DNA from: CAZPRY01 sp964589175
GTDB taxonomy: Bacteria; Fidelibacterota; UBA2242
Direction: 5' to 3'
Assembly: GCA_964589175.1 (NCBI GenBank)
Contig: CAZPRY010000017.1
Location: forward strand, 1 to 64,000
Length of the DNA: 64,000 bases
Every line of letters starts with the position of its first letter. The stretch's first letter is position 1. Positions 8,691-17,613 of the stretch are shown here, in pieces. Under the pieces are notes generated by a model. That model was not told the origin of the DNA, searched no databases, and saw nothing but the letters and a program-made list of their open reading frames with translations. Position numbers and translations under genes: made by a program.

Positions 8691-9884
8691 TCATTCCGGG
8701 ATCACCCAGATATTGTCTTTGGACATGATCTCCTGATCGTCGAGCCAGACATGTCGGCCGGCGCCGCCCGGGCGGAAGTCGATTACGATGTCGACGTGCT
8801 GGGAAGAAACGTTGCAGGTTCCCTGCTTTTTGAACACTTCGAGCATCTTCTTGCCCTCCGCGCTTTCCAAATCCTCAACGTAACAGTTCGGGTAGCTCTC
8901 GCCGATGGCGATGTGCATTGTGCCGCCGACCTTCTCGACGAAAAGCGGGTGTTTGAGCGCCACGGTCAGGCCCTGGTTCATGCCGAAGGCGACCTCACCC
9001 AGGCGATGCGAGCCGTCATCCGTTTCGATGATTTTCTTGAGAGTGTTATGCTCCTTATCGGCTTTATAGTCAACGATTTTGCCGTTCGTGAATTTCAGGT
9101 AGATGCCCTGAATCGTCACGCCATTATAGAAAACCGGCAGATCGACAAACACCTCGCCCTGAACGGAGTTGGCGTCGGGACTGGTGTAGACTTCGCCGTC
9201 CGGGAAATTGCGCTCACCGGTGCACTTGACCGGCAGGCGATCCACGATGCCCATGGTCAATTCGCAATTCTTGCCGGTATTCGGGCATTGGGTGACGATC
9301 CGCACGGTCCGGCTTTTGCGGATCAATTGGCTGAGCGGCTCCTCGACCTCCTCGAGCATTTTAGGATCGGTCAGCGAGGTTTTGAGTATGATATTGGTGT
9401 ATTCTTCGAGGGTCATGTCTTCCATATCGGCGAAGGCCTGCGTCGGGAATAGAGTGAGAACCCAGGGCTTTGCCAGGCGAAGTTGCTTGAAAAGTGTATC
9501 CGCGCGGACGAGCGCCATGCCGGTTTCATCCGGTAAATTGGCGAACAGTGAAGGGTCTTCAGCGCCCAGGATTTCGATGTATTTGGTCATGATTTCATAG
9601 CGGTTCTTGTGCCAGCCCGGCGTGCGCCGGATCTGTTCGATGGTGCCGTGTCTGGCGATGGAGGCGCCCCAGACCTGCCCGCGATTGTTGTCCGGCGGAA
9701 TGAGGCAGATATCGGCAATCGCACCGGCTGCGAAAATTTTGTCCTGCAAAACGGACATCAGCGGCCAGGTGATGGATTCGCCCTTGACCATGACGATATC
9801 TCCGGCGGTGATACCGCCCAGAGAGTGATTCAATAGATAATCGGCCCAGGTGTTAAGGTCTTTTTTGCCAATTATTGCAGCCAT
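8691..9884 (-). CDS. M29-family metallo-aminopeptidase
   Basis: About 397 residues, normal for the thermophilic aminopeptidase family (AmpS/AmpT/PepS). Candidate metal-binding and catalytic residues sit in CTGERNFPDGEVYTSP (two Glu), DDGSHRLGEVAFGMN (His, Glu), GGTMHIAIGESYP (His, Glu) and HVDIVIDF (Asp), so the set of two-metal-site residues appears complete. It removes N-terminal residues from peptides in the cytoplasm; no signal peptide is present. I place the start at 9884 because GGAGGG lies 3 bases before that ATG; an ATG 24 bases upstream has no such site. Confidence 0.93.
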   Translation of the reverse strand: MAAIIGKKDLNTWADYLLNHSLGGITAGDIVMVKGESITWPLMSVLQDKIFAAGAIADICLIPPDNNRGQVWGASIARHGTIEQIRRTPGWHKNRYEIMTKYIEILGAEDPSLFANLPDETGMALVRADTLFKQLRLAKPWVLTLFPTQAFADMEDMTLEEYTNIILKTSLTDPKMLEEVEEPLSQLIRKSRTVRIVTQCPNTGKNCELTMGIVDRLPVKCTGERNFPDGEVYTSPDANSVQGEVFVDLPVFYNGVTIQGIYLKFTNGKIVDYKADKEHNTLKKIIETDDGSHRLGEVAFGMNQGLTVALKHPLFVEKVGGTMHIAIGESYPNCYVEDLESAEGKKMLEVFKKQGTCNVSSQHVDIVIDFRPGGAGRHVWLDDQEIMSKDNIWVIPE

Positions 9885-10045
9885 TATCCCTCCTGTATTA
9901 ATATCCATAAAATAAGGCTAAAAATTCGTTTTTAAAAACCGGTTGACTTTAAACGTACGAATATCAAAATTTCAGCATAGCATAATGTAATCATGGCTAT
10001 TGAGCACAGTCCGGAGAGGACTGATCAGGTTTATAGGAGGCGACA

Positions 10046-10840
10046 ATGAAAATCATCGATTTGTCCGAAGAACATGAGAACCTCTATTGCGTCTGCCTGG
10101 AGGATTGGTCGAGTGAGATGGACGACGCCGGCGACCATAAGAAGCAATGGTACGCAAAAATGAAGGCGCGCGGCCTGCGCGTTAAACTGGCAGAAAACGA
10201 CGATGGGAAGATCGGCGGTATGATCCAATATCTCCCGATTGAAGAGTCGATGGCGGAAGGTAAGGATTTATATTTTATCAACTGTATCTGGGTGCATGGC
10301 TATAAACAGGGACGTGGTGATTTCCGCAAGCAGGGGATGGGCAAGGCGCTCCTGCAGGCGGCCGAGGAGGATGCCAAAGCGCTGGGCGCCAAGGGAATGG
10401 TTGCCTGGGGGTTGGCTATTCCGGTCTTTATGCGCGCCTCCTGGTTTAAAAAGCAGGGCTACCGCAAGGCGGATAGCATGAGCATGCAGATTCTGCTCTG
10501 GAAAAAATTTACGGAAGATGCAGTCGAGCCTCGCTGGATCAGACCGAAAAAGAAACCGGAACGCCTGATTGGCAAGGTCGTGATCACGGGCGTTCTGAAC
10601 GGCTGGTGTCCTTCCCAGAATATCAGCTTTGAGCGGGCAAAAAGAGCAGCGGCTGAGTTCGGGGATACCGTCGTTTTCCGGGCAGTGGACACTTCGGATC
10701 TTCAGGTGTTTCGGGCGTGGGGGATCTCCGATGCGATCTTCATTGATGATAAACTCATCACCCACGGCCCGCCGCTCACCTACGACAAGATCAAACGTAA
10801 AATCGCCCGGCAGGTGAAACGTCTCAGGCCGGTGTATTAA
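10046..10840 (+). CDS. GNAT acetyltransferase with C-terminal YoaP-like domain
   Basis: 264 residues. The N-terminal ~160 residues form a GNAT fold: acetyl-CoA loop FRKQGMGKALLQAAEEDAKALGAKG at ~93-117, then a strand and the WFKKQGYRKAD segment. The C-terminal ~90 residues (VVITGVLNGWCPSQNISFERAKRAAAEFGD ... AIFIDDKLITHGPPLT) look like the thioredoxin-fold YoaP-like domain, here with a single Cys rather than CxxC. Bacillus YoaP has the same two-part design; its substrate is unknown to me. A well-placed AGGAGG precedes the ATG. It is divergent from the M29 gene. Confidence 0.88.
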   Translation: MKIIDLSEEHENLYCVCLEDWSSEMDDAGDHKKQWYAKMKARGLRVKLAENDDGKIGGMIQYLPIEESMAEGKDLYFINCIWVHGYKQGRGDFRKQGMGKALLQAAEEDAKALGAKGMVAWGLAIPVFMRASWFKKQGYRKADSMSMQILLWKKFTEDAVEPRWIRPKKKPERLIGKVVITGVLNGWCPSQNISFERAKRAAAEFGDTVVFRAVDTSDLQVFRAWGISDAIFIDDKLITHGPPLTYDKIKRKIARQVKRLRPVY

Positions 10841-10973
10841 TCCCGTTCAGGTCATTGGCCTCGGTAAACCGATGTATTCATAGGAAATAGTCCTTCCACC
10901 CGTTTTACTTGTAAGGTGGATTTTGTATCCAATTCGGTAAGCACGTTATCCAAAGCAAAAGGCGCTTTTTAAA

Positions 10974-11936
10974 ATGCCGGCATTAGGTTTTATGAAAGCG
11001 AGAAGGAAGATGCGATATAAAAAATTTGGACTGACCGTGCTATTGGCTTTGTTAACCATAATGAGTTTTGGGCAGGAGAAGATGAAATACAATCCACTTA
11101 CCCCCGATGAAGAACGTGTTATTGTTTATAAGGGGACCGAGCGTCCTTACAGCGGCTTGTTTTATAATCAAAAGGATGCCGGGACGTATACCTGTAAACG
11201 CTGCGACGCGCCGCTATACAACTCCCTTGACAAGTTCGATTCCGGTTGCGGCTGGCCGAGTTTCGACGATGAAATACCGGGGGCGATCCGGCGCCAGCTG
11301 GACTCCGATGGCATCCGAACCGAAATCCTCTGCGCCAACTGCGGTGCGCATCTCGGGCATGTGTTCACCGGCGAAAGATTTACGGACAAGAATGTTCGCC
11401 ATTGCGTCAATTCCATTTCCATGAATTTTATACCGGCGGTGAAAACCGAACCCGAGTTTGGGAAGGCGATTTTTGCATCCGGTTGTTTCTGGGGCACCGA
11501 GTACTATTTTCAGAAGGCGCCCGGGGTCATCTCCGCCACAGTCGGCTACACCGGCGGGCATAAGGATCACCCGACCTACAAGGAGGTCTGCAGCGGTACG
11601 ACGGGACACCGGGAAGCCGTGGAAGTCCTGTATGATCCCGCGCAAACCACTTACGGAGAGCTGGCGAAATTGTTCTTCGAGACCCATGATTTTTCGCAAG
11701 CTAACGGACAGGGACCCGATATCGGCGAGCAATATCTCTCGACCATTTTTTACCTGAATGAAAATCAGCGGGAAATTGCGGAGAAATTAATTCAGATTCT
11801 CGACGACAAAGGCAATGATGTCGCTACCGAACTCAAGCCGGCTACGGAATTCTGGAAGGCGGAGGATTACCACCAGGATTACTACGACAATAACGGCAAG
11901 CGGCCGTACTGTCACTTCTATACGAAAATTTTCTGA
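10974..11936 (+). CDS. msrAB: Exported MsrB-MsrA fusion, methionine sulfoxide reductase
   Basis: 320 residues from the first ATG. The most likely mature start region is the third Met (11010), which opens a signal peptide (RYKK then FGLTVLLALLTIMSFGQ). MsrB comes first: zinc pairs CKRC (C74, C77) and CANC (C120, C123), catalytic Cys C144 in RHCVNSISMNF. MsrA follows with nucleophile C171 in SGCFWGTEYYF and a C-terminal Cys near residue 313 as possible resolver. Together they reduce both diastereomers of methionine sulfoxide in exported proteins. The B-A order differs from the A-B order of Neisseria-type PilB. No thioredoxin domain is fused. Confidence 0.95.
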   Translation: MPALGFMKARRKMRYKKFGLTVLLALLTIMSFGQEKMKYNPLTPDEERVIVYKGTERPYSGLFYNQKDAGTYTCKRCDAPLYNSLDKFDSGCGWPSFDDEIPGAIRRQLDSDGIRTEILCANCGAHLGHVFTGERFTDKNVRHCVNSISMNFIPAVKTEPEFGKAIFASGCFWGTEYYFQKAPGVISATVGYTGGHKDHPTYKEVCSGTTGHREAVEVLYDPAQTTYGELAKLFFETHDFSQANGQGPDIGEQYLSTIFYLNENQREIAEKLIQILDDKGNDVATELKPATEFWKAEDYHQDYYDNNGKRPYCHFYTKIF

Positions 11937-11968
11937 ACCGTATTGCCGGTTGCCTCAGCCCTGTTTGA

Positions 11969-13534
11969 TTAGGGTCTGAATCGCCTGGGATCTATTCCGT
12001 ACTTTTCAATCTTATAGCCGATGATGCGTTCCGATGTGGTCAAAAGCCGGGCCGCCCGGGCTTTGTTTCCGTTCGTGGATTTTAAAGCGTCCTGAATCAG
12101 CTCCTTCTCATACGCCGTGACCGCCTCATCGAGAGTGTGGCGGGGGGTCGTGTTGCTGCTCTCGGCGGTCTGCAGCGTCGGCGGCAGGTGATAGCTGTGA
12201 AGCACCTGTTCCTCACAGACCAGGATGGATCGTTCGATACAATTTTCCAGTTCGCGTACATTTCCCGGCCAGTGGTAACGCATAAGCATATCGATGGCCG
12301 GTGTGGAAATGCGCTTGACGGCTTTGCGGTGTTTGCGGCCGTATTTCAGCATGAAGTGATCCGCCAAGAGCAAAATGTCGGTTCTCCGTTCCCGGAGCGG
12401 CGGCAGGAAAATGGAAAATACGTTTAACCGGTAATACAGATCTTCCCGGAACTTGTTTTTCTCCATTAACTCTTCCAGGTTCTGGTTCGTGGCGGCGATG
12501 ATGCGTACATCGACCTTAATGGTCTCCGTCCCGCCGATCCGCTCAAACTCCTGCTCCTGCAGAACACGAAGTAATTTGACCTGCGTCATGGGCGACAGAT
12601 CGCCCACTTCATCCAGAAAAATAGTGCCCGTATGCGCCAGTTCGAACCGCCCCTTTTTGGCGGCGTTTGCCCCTGTGAAGGCGCCTTTTTCAAAACCGAA
12701 AAATTCGGATTCGATCAGGTTTTCGGGAATCGCGGCGCAATTCACCCGAATATAGGGCTTTTCGCTGCGCTGCGAATTGTAGTGAATGGCCTTGGCGACC
12801 AGCTCTTTTCCAGTTCCGGATTCCCCGCGGATTAAAACCGTAGTTTTGGTGACGGCCACCTGAGCGATCTGCTCAAAGACATCGCGTATTTCGTGGCTCG
12901 TCCCGATGATGTTGCGATAGCTGAACTCCTCTTGGAGTTTATAGCGTAGTGAGACGTTCTCATCCATCAGGCGCTTGCGTTCGGTGGACATTACATTTTG
13001 GACCCGGATAGGCTGCAGGAGGGCCGATGAAACCAGGGAGAGAAAGGTCAGGGCGGTTTCATAATCGCGTTTCGAGTTGTAGGGCAGGATGACAATCAAT
13101 GCCCCGAGAGCCTTATAGTCGAGAATAATCGGTATGCCGAGATAACTGTGCTCTTTGCCGTTTTGCAGAGCATATTCGCAGAGTTCGTCCGCGTACTGGG
13201 ATTCCTTGCTGAGGCGTGTGATGATTACCGGCTTACCGGTTTCGACGATTTGCCCGACGAGTCCCTCGCCCGGGCGGATCGACTTTTCCGGATTCGAGCC
13301 GGAGAAATTAATGGAAGAGGCCAGGTGCAGTGTTTTGCCGGATTCATCGAGCAGGAAGATCACCCCGCAGTGAACATTATAGGAGTTCTCCAGAATTTTC
13401 AGGGTCGCCTGCAGCGCTTCCTGTAGATTCAGGTTGCGGCTCAGAGCGCGGTTGATCTCCATCAGAATGGACAATTTTTTTAAAATGTTGACGGCCGGGT
13501 TGGCGCGTGAGCTTGGTTTTACAGGTGCTTCCAT
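11969..13534 (-). CDS. Sigma-54-dependent activator, GAF-AAA+-HTH (NifA-like)
   Basis: 521 residues. A GAF sensor (~25-180) is followed by a AAA+ core (~205-430): Walker A GESGTGKE, the sigma-54 contact loop GAFTGA in GFEKGAFTGANAAKKG, Walker B IFLDEVGDL, and the R-finger segment FREDLYYRLNVF. A Fis-type helix-turn-helix ends the protein (NGNKARAARLLTTSERIIGYKIEKYGI), as in NifA/NorR-type activators. GAFTGA is intact, so it should open sigma-54 promoters. GAGGG 7 bases before the ATG supports the start. It is divergent from a type III glutamine synthetase, so control of nitrogen assimilation by a small-molecule or 2-oxoglutarate signal is likely (inference). Confidence 0.95.
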   Translation of the reverse strand: MEAPVKPSSRANPAVNILKKLSILMEINRALSRNLNLQEALQATLKILENSYNVHCGVIFLLDESGKTLHLASSINFSGSNPEKSIRPGEGLVGQIVETGKPVIITRLSKESQYADELCEYALQNGKEHSYLGIPIILDYKALGALIVILPYNSKRDYETALTFLSLVSSALLQPIRVQNVMSTERKRLMDENVSLRYKLQEEFSYRNIIGTSHEIRDVFEQIAQVAVTKTTVLIRGESGTGKELVAKAIHYNSQRSEKPYIRVNCAAIPENLIESEFFGFEKGAFTGANAAKKGRFELAHTGTIFLDEVGDLSPMTQVKLLRVLQEQEFERIGGTETIKVDVRIIAATNQNLEELMEKNKFREDLYYRLNVFSIFLPPLRERRTDILLLADHFMLKYGRKHRKAVKRISTPAIDMLMRYHWPGNVRELENCIERSILVCEEQVLHSYHLPPTLQTAESSNTTPRHTLDEAVTAYEKELIQDALKSTNGNKARAARLLTTSERIIGYKIEKYGIDPRRFRP

Positions 13535-13572
13535 TGAATCGCCCTCTTTCTATCGTCATATCGGATTCGAAT

Positions 13573-13587
13573 TACAACGAATTTGTA
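13573..13587. promoter_or_regulatory. Dyad 1: TACAA-N5-TTGTA
   Basis: Perfect 5-bp arms around a 5-base spacer, 39 bases upstream of the activator ATG. It is related to dyads 2 and 3 and is a candidate binding site for autoregulation. Confidence 0.45.
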
Positions 13588-13606
13588 TCATTAACCAACG
13601 AACACG

Positions 13607-13616
13607 ACAATATTGT
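13607..13616. promoter_or_regulatory. Dyad 2: ACAATATTGT palindrome
   Basis: A perfect 10-bp palindrome carrying the ACAA/TTGT half-sites of dyad 1 without the spacer, 20 bases further from the activator gene. Confidence 0.4.
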
Positions 13617-13802
13617 AAGATATTTACGGCGCAAATCCAATAAGTTTTTCAGATAGATCGGTTTGATTCTGATGGCCATGGCGATCGGTGCTTTTGGGGC
13701 GGTTTTTGGGGGAAGTTAACGGCGGCTATGGATGATTTGCGCCGATCTGCGGATAGGGTAAGCTTGGCATAGCATCGCTTTTATAGCAAAAACACGAATA
13801 TA

Positions 13803-13816
13803 CGACAAATATGTCG
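13803..13816. promoter_or_regulatory. Dyad 3: CGACA-N4-TGTCG
   Basis: Perfect 5-bp arms around AATA. It lies about 140 bases upstream of the sigma-54-like promoter at 13957, a normal distance for an upstream activating sequence bound by a AAA+ activator that loops to the promoter. Confidence 0.5.
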
Positions 13817-13956
13817 GATAAAAACAGTAACCCTACGATAATGTATTTGCAATCATCATGTTTTTTATAGCAGCATTGGGTCGTGTCCGATAGATAAATC
13901 CCGTATTTACAATCAGATAGTTTTTATCGGTGAACATTTCCAGAGGAGTTTCGTTG

Positions 13957-13972
13957 TTGGCCCGATTTTTGT
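13957..13972 (+). promoter_or_regulatory. Sigma-54-like -24/-12 promoter of glutamine synthetase
   Basis: TTGGCCCG, four bases, TTGT: compare the consensus TTGGCACG-N4-TTGC. The GG and the -12 G are exactly 10 bases apart as required; the departures are A to C in the -24 box and GC to GT at -12. It is 77 bases from the ATG at 14050, facing it. Confidence 0.45.
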
Positions 13973-14049
13973 CCCTCTGTAAGAATTATTTGTACTTTTG
14001 ATAATACGATCACCACAAGCAGAAAAATAAACGAAAGCAAGAGGAGTTT

Positions 14050-16257
14050 ATGTCCGCCGAAAACATGATGAATACCAGAAAAATGACGCTTCTGAAAATA
14101 GCTCAAAATGGAAGTTTTAAAAAAGGCGAGTCCAACGGTGCCTCCGCAAGCTACTTTGGCATGAATTGCTTTAATGATAAAGTAATGCGTGAAAAATTGC
14201 CCAAGGATGTGTACCGTAAACTTTGTGATACGATCCGCAAGGGCACAAAACTTGATTTGAGTATCGCCGGTTCCGTTGCGCATGCCATGAAGGAATGGGC
14301 CATTGAGAGAGGCGTCACTCATTTTACGCATTGGTTTCAGCCGTTGACCGGTCTCACCGCGGAGAAGCATGATGCTTTCCTGGAGTTCGATGAAGGCAGT
14401 ATTGCCGTGGAGCGATTCGGAGCCCACCAACTGGTTCAGGGCGAACCCGATGCCTCTTCATTTCCCAGCGGCGGTCGTCGCTCGACCTTTGAAGCCCGCG
14501 GCTATACGATGTGGGATCCCTCCAGCCCGGCCTTCATCATGGATGGTCCCAAAGGCGGCATCCTGTGTATCCCGTCCGTTTTCATCAGCTACAATGGCGA
14601 AGCCCTGGACAAAAAAACGCCCTTGTTGCGATCCATGGAAGCCATCAAAAAATCCGGTTTGCGGGTGCTTCGCCTGTTTGGTAATTCGACCGCGACCAGG
14701 GTTATCACCACGATTGGAACAGAGCAAGAATATTTTCTTATCGATCGCTCGTTTTTTGCCCTGCGTCCGGATTTACAGATTACCGGTCGAACCCTCTTCG
14801 GCGCCAAACCGCCCAAGGGGCAGCAGCTGGAAGATCATTATTTCGGAGCGATTAAAGAACGGGTTCTATCATTCATGCAGGATTCGGAAACGGAAATGTA
14901 CAAACTCGGCATTCCGGCCAAAACACGCCATAACGAAGTTGCCCCGAATCAGTATGAAGTTGCCCCGATCTATGCCGAAGCAAACGTGGGCGCCGACCGG
15001 AATCAACTTATGATGGAAATTTTGCGTAAAGTCGCCAACCGCAACGGTCTTTCTTTGCTGCTGCACGAGAAGCCGTTTGCCGGAATCAACGGCAGCGGCA
15101 AACACAACAACTGGTCTCTTGAAGATTCCGAGAGGAACAACCTCCTGGATCCCGGCAAAACTCCCGAGGAGAACCTGCAATTCCTGGTTTTTCTCGTGGC
15201 AAGTTTGAAAGCCGTCTATACCTATGGTGATCTGCTGCGGGCCACGGTGGCATCGGCCAATAACGATCATCGCCTAGGCGCCAATGAAGCCCCGCCGGCG
15301 ATCATGTCGGTCTTTCTGGGCGAACACTTAAGCAGCATTCTGAATGATATCAAAGCCGGGAAGAGTATCAAAGCCGCTGAGAATTTCGTCATCGATCTCG
15401 GCCTTATCAATATCCCTTCGATTTTCAGGGATAATACCGACCGGAATCGCACGTCGCCGTTTGCCTTTACCGGCTCGAAGTTCGAATTTCGCGCGATCGG
15501 CTCCTCCGCCTCGGTTTCGCTTTCCAATACGGTCCTGAACGGCGCCGTCTCGGAATCGCTCAATCTGATTGTGAACGATATCGAGAAAGAATTGAAGACC
15601 AACAGCGATCTGAAACTGGCGACCTTAAAGGTCTTGAAGAAATACATCATTGAGACGGAACCGATTCGTTTCGAGGGCAACAATTACAGTGATGAATGGG
15701 CGGAAGAGGCGGAACGGCGCGGTCTTCCGAACATCAAACGTTCGGGCTATGCGCTGGATGCACTTGTGGCTTCCAAGAACAAGAAAATGCTGATCGACCA
15801 GGCTATTTTTTCGGAAGACGAACTGAGTTCCCATTATTATACCAAACTGGAACAGTATGTACTCACCCTGGAAATCGAAGCCGAAACGCTATCCGATGCC
15901 ATCCTGACCCAGATTCTGCCGGCCGCCTTCGCTTACCAGCGGCAGCTGCTTGAACTGTCCCGGGGGCTGGTGGATATGAAGTCCATCATCGGCGATGACA
16001 GCATGGCAACCGAAGTGGAGTTACTGAAAGAGATATCGAAATTGATTAACGACCTGAACAGATCCAACAAGAAATTGAAAACCACGGTCAGTGAAGGCCT
16101 GTCGATTCAGAACCTGACGCATAAAGCCAAATTCTTCTCCGATCAGGTTGTCGATCTCCTCGAAGAGAGCCGTAAATCCATCGACAAACTGGAGACTCTG
16201 GTATCCGACGATCTCTGGCCGGTTCCCAAATATTCGGAAATGCTGTTTATGCTATAA
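14050..16257 (+). CDS. glnN: Type III glutamine synthetase
   Basis: 735 residues, the size of GSIII (far longer than GSI at ~470). The GSIII N-terminal region (SYFGMNCFNDKVMREKLPKDVY) is present, then HFTHWFQPLTGLTAEKHDAF, the catalytic segments KTRHNEVAPNQYEVAP (Glu metal ligands), HEKPFAGINGSGKHNNWS and ANNDHRLGANEAPPAIMSVFLG, and a long helical C-terminal part ending in a coiled region (ELLKEISKLINDLNRSNKKLKT). It makes glutamine from glutamate, ammonia and ATP. GAGGAG precedes the ATG. Divergent sigma-54 activator and upstream dyads indicate nitrogen control; a strong terminator follows at 16297. Confidence 0.97.
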   Translation: MSAENMMNTRKMTLLKIAQNGSFKKGESNGASASYFGMNCFNDKVMREKLPKDVYRKLCDTIRKGTKLDLSIAGSVAHAMKEWAIERGVTHFTHWFQPLTGLTAEKHDAFLEFDEGSIAVERFGAHQLVQGEPDASSFPSGGRRSTFEARGYTMWDPSSPAFIMDGPKGGILCIPSVFISYNGEALDKKTPLLRSMEAIKKSGLRVLRLFGNSTATRVITTIGTEQEYFLIDRSFFALRPDLQITGRTLFGAKPPKGQQLEDHYFGAIKERVLSFMQDSETEMYKLGIPAKTRHNEVAPNQYEVAPIYAEANVGADRNQLMMEILRKVANRNGLSLLLHEKPFAGINGSGKHNNWSLEDSERNNLLDPGKTPEENLQFLVFLVASLKAVYTYGDLLRATVASANNDHRLGANEAPPAIMSVFLGEHLSSILNDIKAGKSIKAAENFVIDLGLINIPSIFRDNTDRNRTSPFAFTGSKFEFRAIGSSASVSLSNTVLNGAVSESLNLIVNDIEKELKTNSDLKLATLKVLKKYIIETEPIRFEGNNYSDEWAEEAERRGLPNIKRSGYALDALVASKNKKMLIDQAIFSEDELSSHYYTKLEQYVLTLEIEAETLSDAILTQILPAAFAYQRQLLELSRGLVDMKSIIGDDSMATEVELLKEISKLINDLNRSNKKLKTTVSEGLSIQNLTHKAKFFSDQVVDLLEESRKSIDKLETLVSDDLWPVPKYSEMLFML

Positions 16258-16296
16258 ATCTCTGGGCTCGCATCAGGCTACCTGTCTTGTGGATGA

Positions 16297-16322
16297 AACG
16301 GGGAGACTCCAATCTCCCCGTT
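16297..16322 (+). terminator. Hairpin terminator after glnN
   Basis: A perfect 10-bp stem (AACGGGGAGA / TCTCCCCGTT) with a 6-base loop, 40 bases past the glnN stop, followed by a T-rich stretch. It shows that glnN is transcribed alone and rules out the early in-frame ATG at 16287 as the start of the next gene. Confidence 0.75.
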
Positions 16323-16370
16323 CGTATTTATTGGTTTTACGAAGTGAACGGGTTAATTTTTCTAGAGAAA

Positions 16371-17543
16371 ATGAAATCCGGCCTGTATCCGATAATAATG
16401 TGGATCTTTCTGGTAAGCAGCTTTGAATTGCTGTTTGCTCAGGATGATGTCCGGATTCATTTTATCGTCGTTTCGCCGACGGTTCCGGATAATTGCGAGG
16501 TGTATATCACCGGGAACCATGAGGCGCTGGCGAACTGGCATCCCGGGGAAATCCGTATGCACCCGGGTGAAAATGGAGACCGGGAAGCGTCCATTGCCGT
16601 GCAGCGGGGAACGGCGCTGCAGTTCAAGTTCACGCTCGGCAGCTGGGATCGGGAAGCCCTGGATGAAGAGAATCAACCCTATCCCAATTTTGAATACGCC
16701 GCTCTTTCGGATACGACGCTGTTCTTTTCGATTTCGAAATGGAAGGACGGCGCGGCTGCCAGCTACGCCGCCCAGGTCACCGGGGAGGTCAGGTATCACC
16801 GGCAAATAAACGGCGAAGCCATCCTGCCGCATGACCTAATCGTCTGGCTCCCGCCGGATTACGAGAAAAAACGCCTGAAGCGGTTCCCGGTTCTGTACAT
16901 GCAGGACGGGCAGAATCTGTTCGATCCGGCCACAGCCACTTTCGGCACAGACTGGCAAATCGACGAAACCGCCGACCGCTTGATTCGTGCCGGTGAGATC
17001 GAACCCATGATTGTCGTCGGAATTTACAATACTTGGGATCGGACCCGCGAATATACGAATACGGCCCGCGGTAAAGCCTATCGCAAATTCATTGTCGGCG
17101 TTGTCAAGCCATTCATCGATCATAGCTATCGTACGAAAAAAGGCCCGGAATATACCGCCATCGGCGGTTCGTCAGCCGGTGCAACGGCAGCCTTCTTATT
17201 GCTGTGGGAAAATCCGGCGGTTTTTTCGAAGGCTATCTGTATTTCGCCGGCTTTTTATATTGATGCGATTGATTGTGTCACCGATGTCGAGGCCTATTAC
17301 GGGCCGAAAAAGGATATCACCATGTACATCGATAACGGCGGCATCGGCCTGGAGAATCAACTGCAGCCAGGTGTCGTGAGAATGATTGCGGCGCTTGAAC
17401 GGCAGTCCATGCAGCGCTACGCGGATTATTTCTGGTTTATCGATCGGGCGGGAGAGCATGGGGAAGCGGATTGGGGCCGGCGCATGGCGGTTGCGCTCAA
17501 ACTCTTCTTCGGAAGCGGCATACAGGGCCTACCGCGCAGGTGA
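16371..17543 (+). CDS. Exported esterase with N-terminal starch-binding-like domain
   Basis: About 390 residues from the ATG at 16371, which opens a signal peptide (KSGLYPIIMWIFLVSSFELLFA, then Q). Earlier in-frame ATGs fall on or before the glnN terminator. Mature residues ~25-130 resemble a CBM20-type beta-sandwich (VYITGNHEALANWHPGEIRMH). The rest is an esterase D/enterochelin-esterase-like alpha/beta-hydrolase: LPPDYEKKRLKRFPVLYMQDGQN, nucleophile Ser in IGGSSAGAT, a candidate acid in MYIDNGG, and His in RAGEHGEADW. It probably cleaves ester-linked acyl or sugar groups outside the cytoplasm. The exact substrate is unknown. Confidence 0.88.
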   Translation: MKSGLYPIIMWIFLVSSFELLFAQDDVRIHFIVVSPTVPDNCEVYITGNHEALANWHPGEIRMHPGENGDREASIAVQRGTALQFKFTLGSWDREALDEENQPYPNFEYAALSDTTLFFSISKWKDGAAASYAAQVTGEVRYHRQINGEAILPHDLIVWLPPDYEKKRLKRFPVLYMQDGQNLFDPATATFGTDWQIDETADRLIRAGEIEPMIVVGIYNTWDRTREYTNTARGKAYRKFIVGVVKPFIDHSYRTKKGPEYTAIGGSSAGATAAFLLLWENPAVFSKAICISPAFYIDAIDCVTDVEAYYGPKKDITMYIDNGGIGLENQLQPGVVRMIAALERQSMQRYADYFWFIDRAGEHGEADWGRRMAVALKLFFGSGIQGLPRR

Positions 17544-17613
17544 AACCGTGAGGCCCGATATCCGTGGATTCAATGAAGAATTTTGGTCAAACTGTAAAAT
17601 ATAGAGGTAGGCA

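Larger units (their letters stand above)
13535..14049. other. Regulatory intergenic region between sigma-54 activator and glutamine synthetase
   Basis: 515 bases without a gene, unusually long for this window. It contains three ACAA/TTGT-type dyads (two close to the activator start, one mid-region) and a sigma-54-like promoter 77 bases before the glutamine synthetase ATG. An extended -10-like TTTTGATAATAC around 13996-14007 could give a sigma-70 promoter as well. Confidence 0.6.

Noticed and set aside
13760..13775. TTGGCATAGCATCGC as the sigma-54 promoter of glnN
   Set aside because: The GG-GC spacing is 9, not the required 10, and it is more than 250 bases from glnN; the site at 13957 has the right spacing.
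16287..16370. Upstream start for the esterase at 16287
   Set aside because: That start would overlap the glnN terminator hairpin and put 28 residues in front of a well-formed signal peptide.
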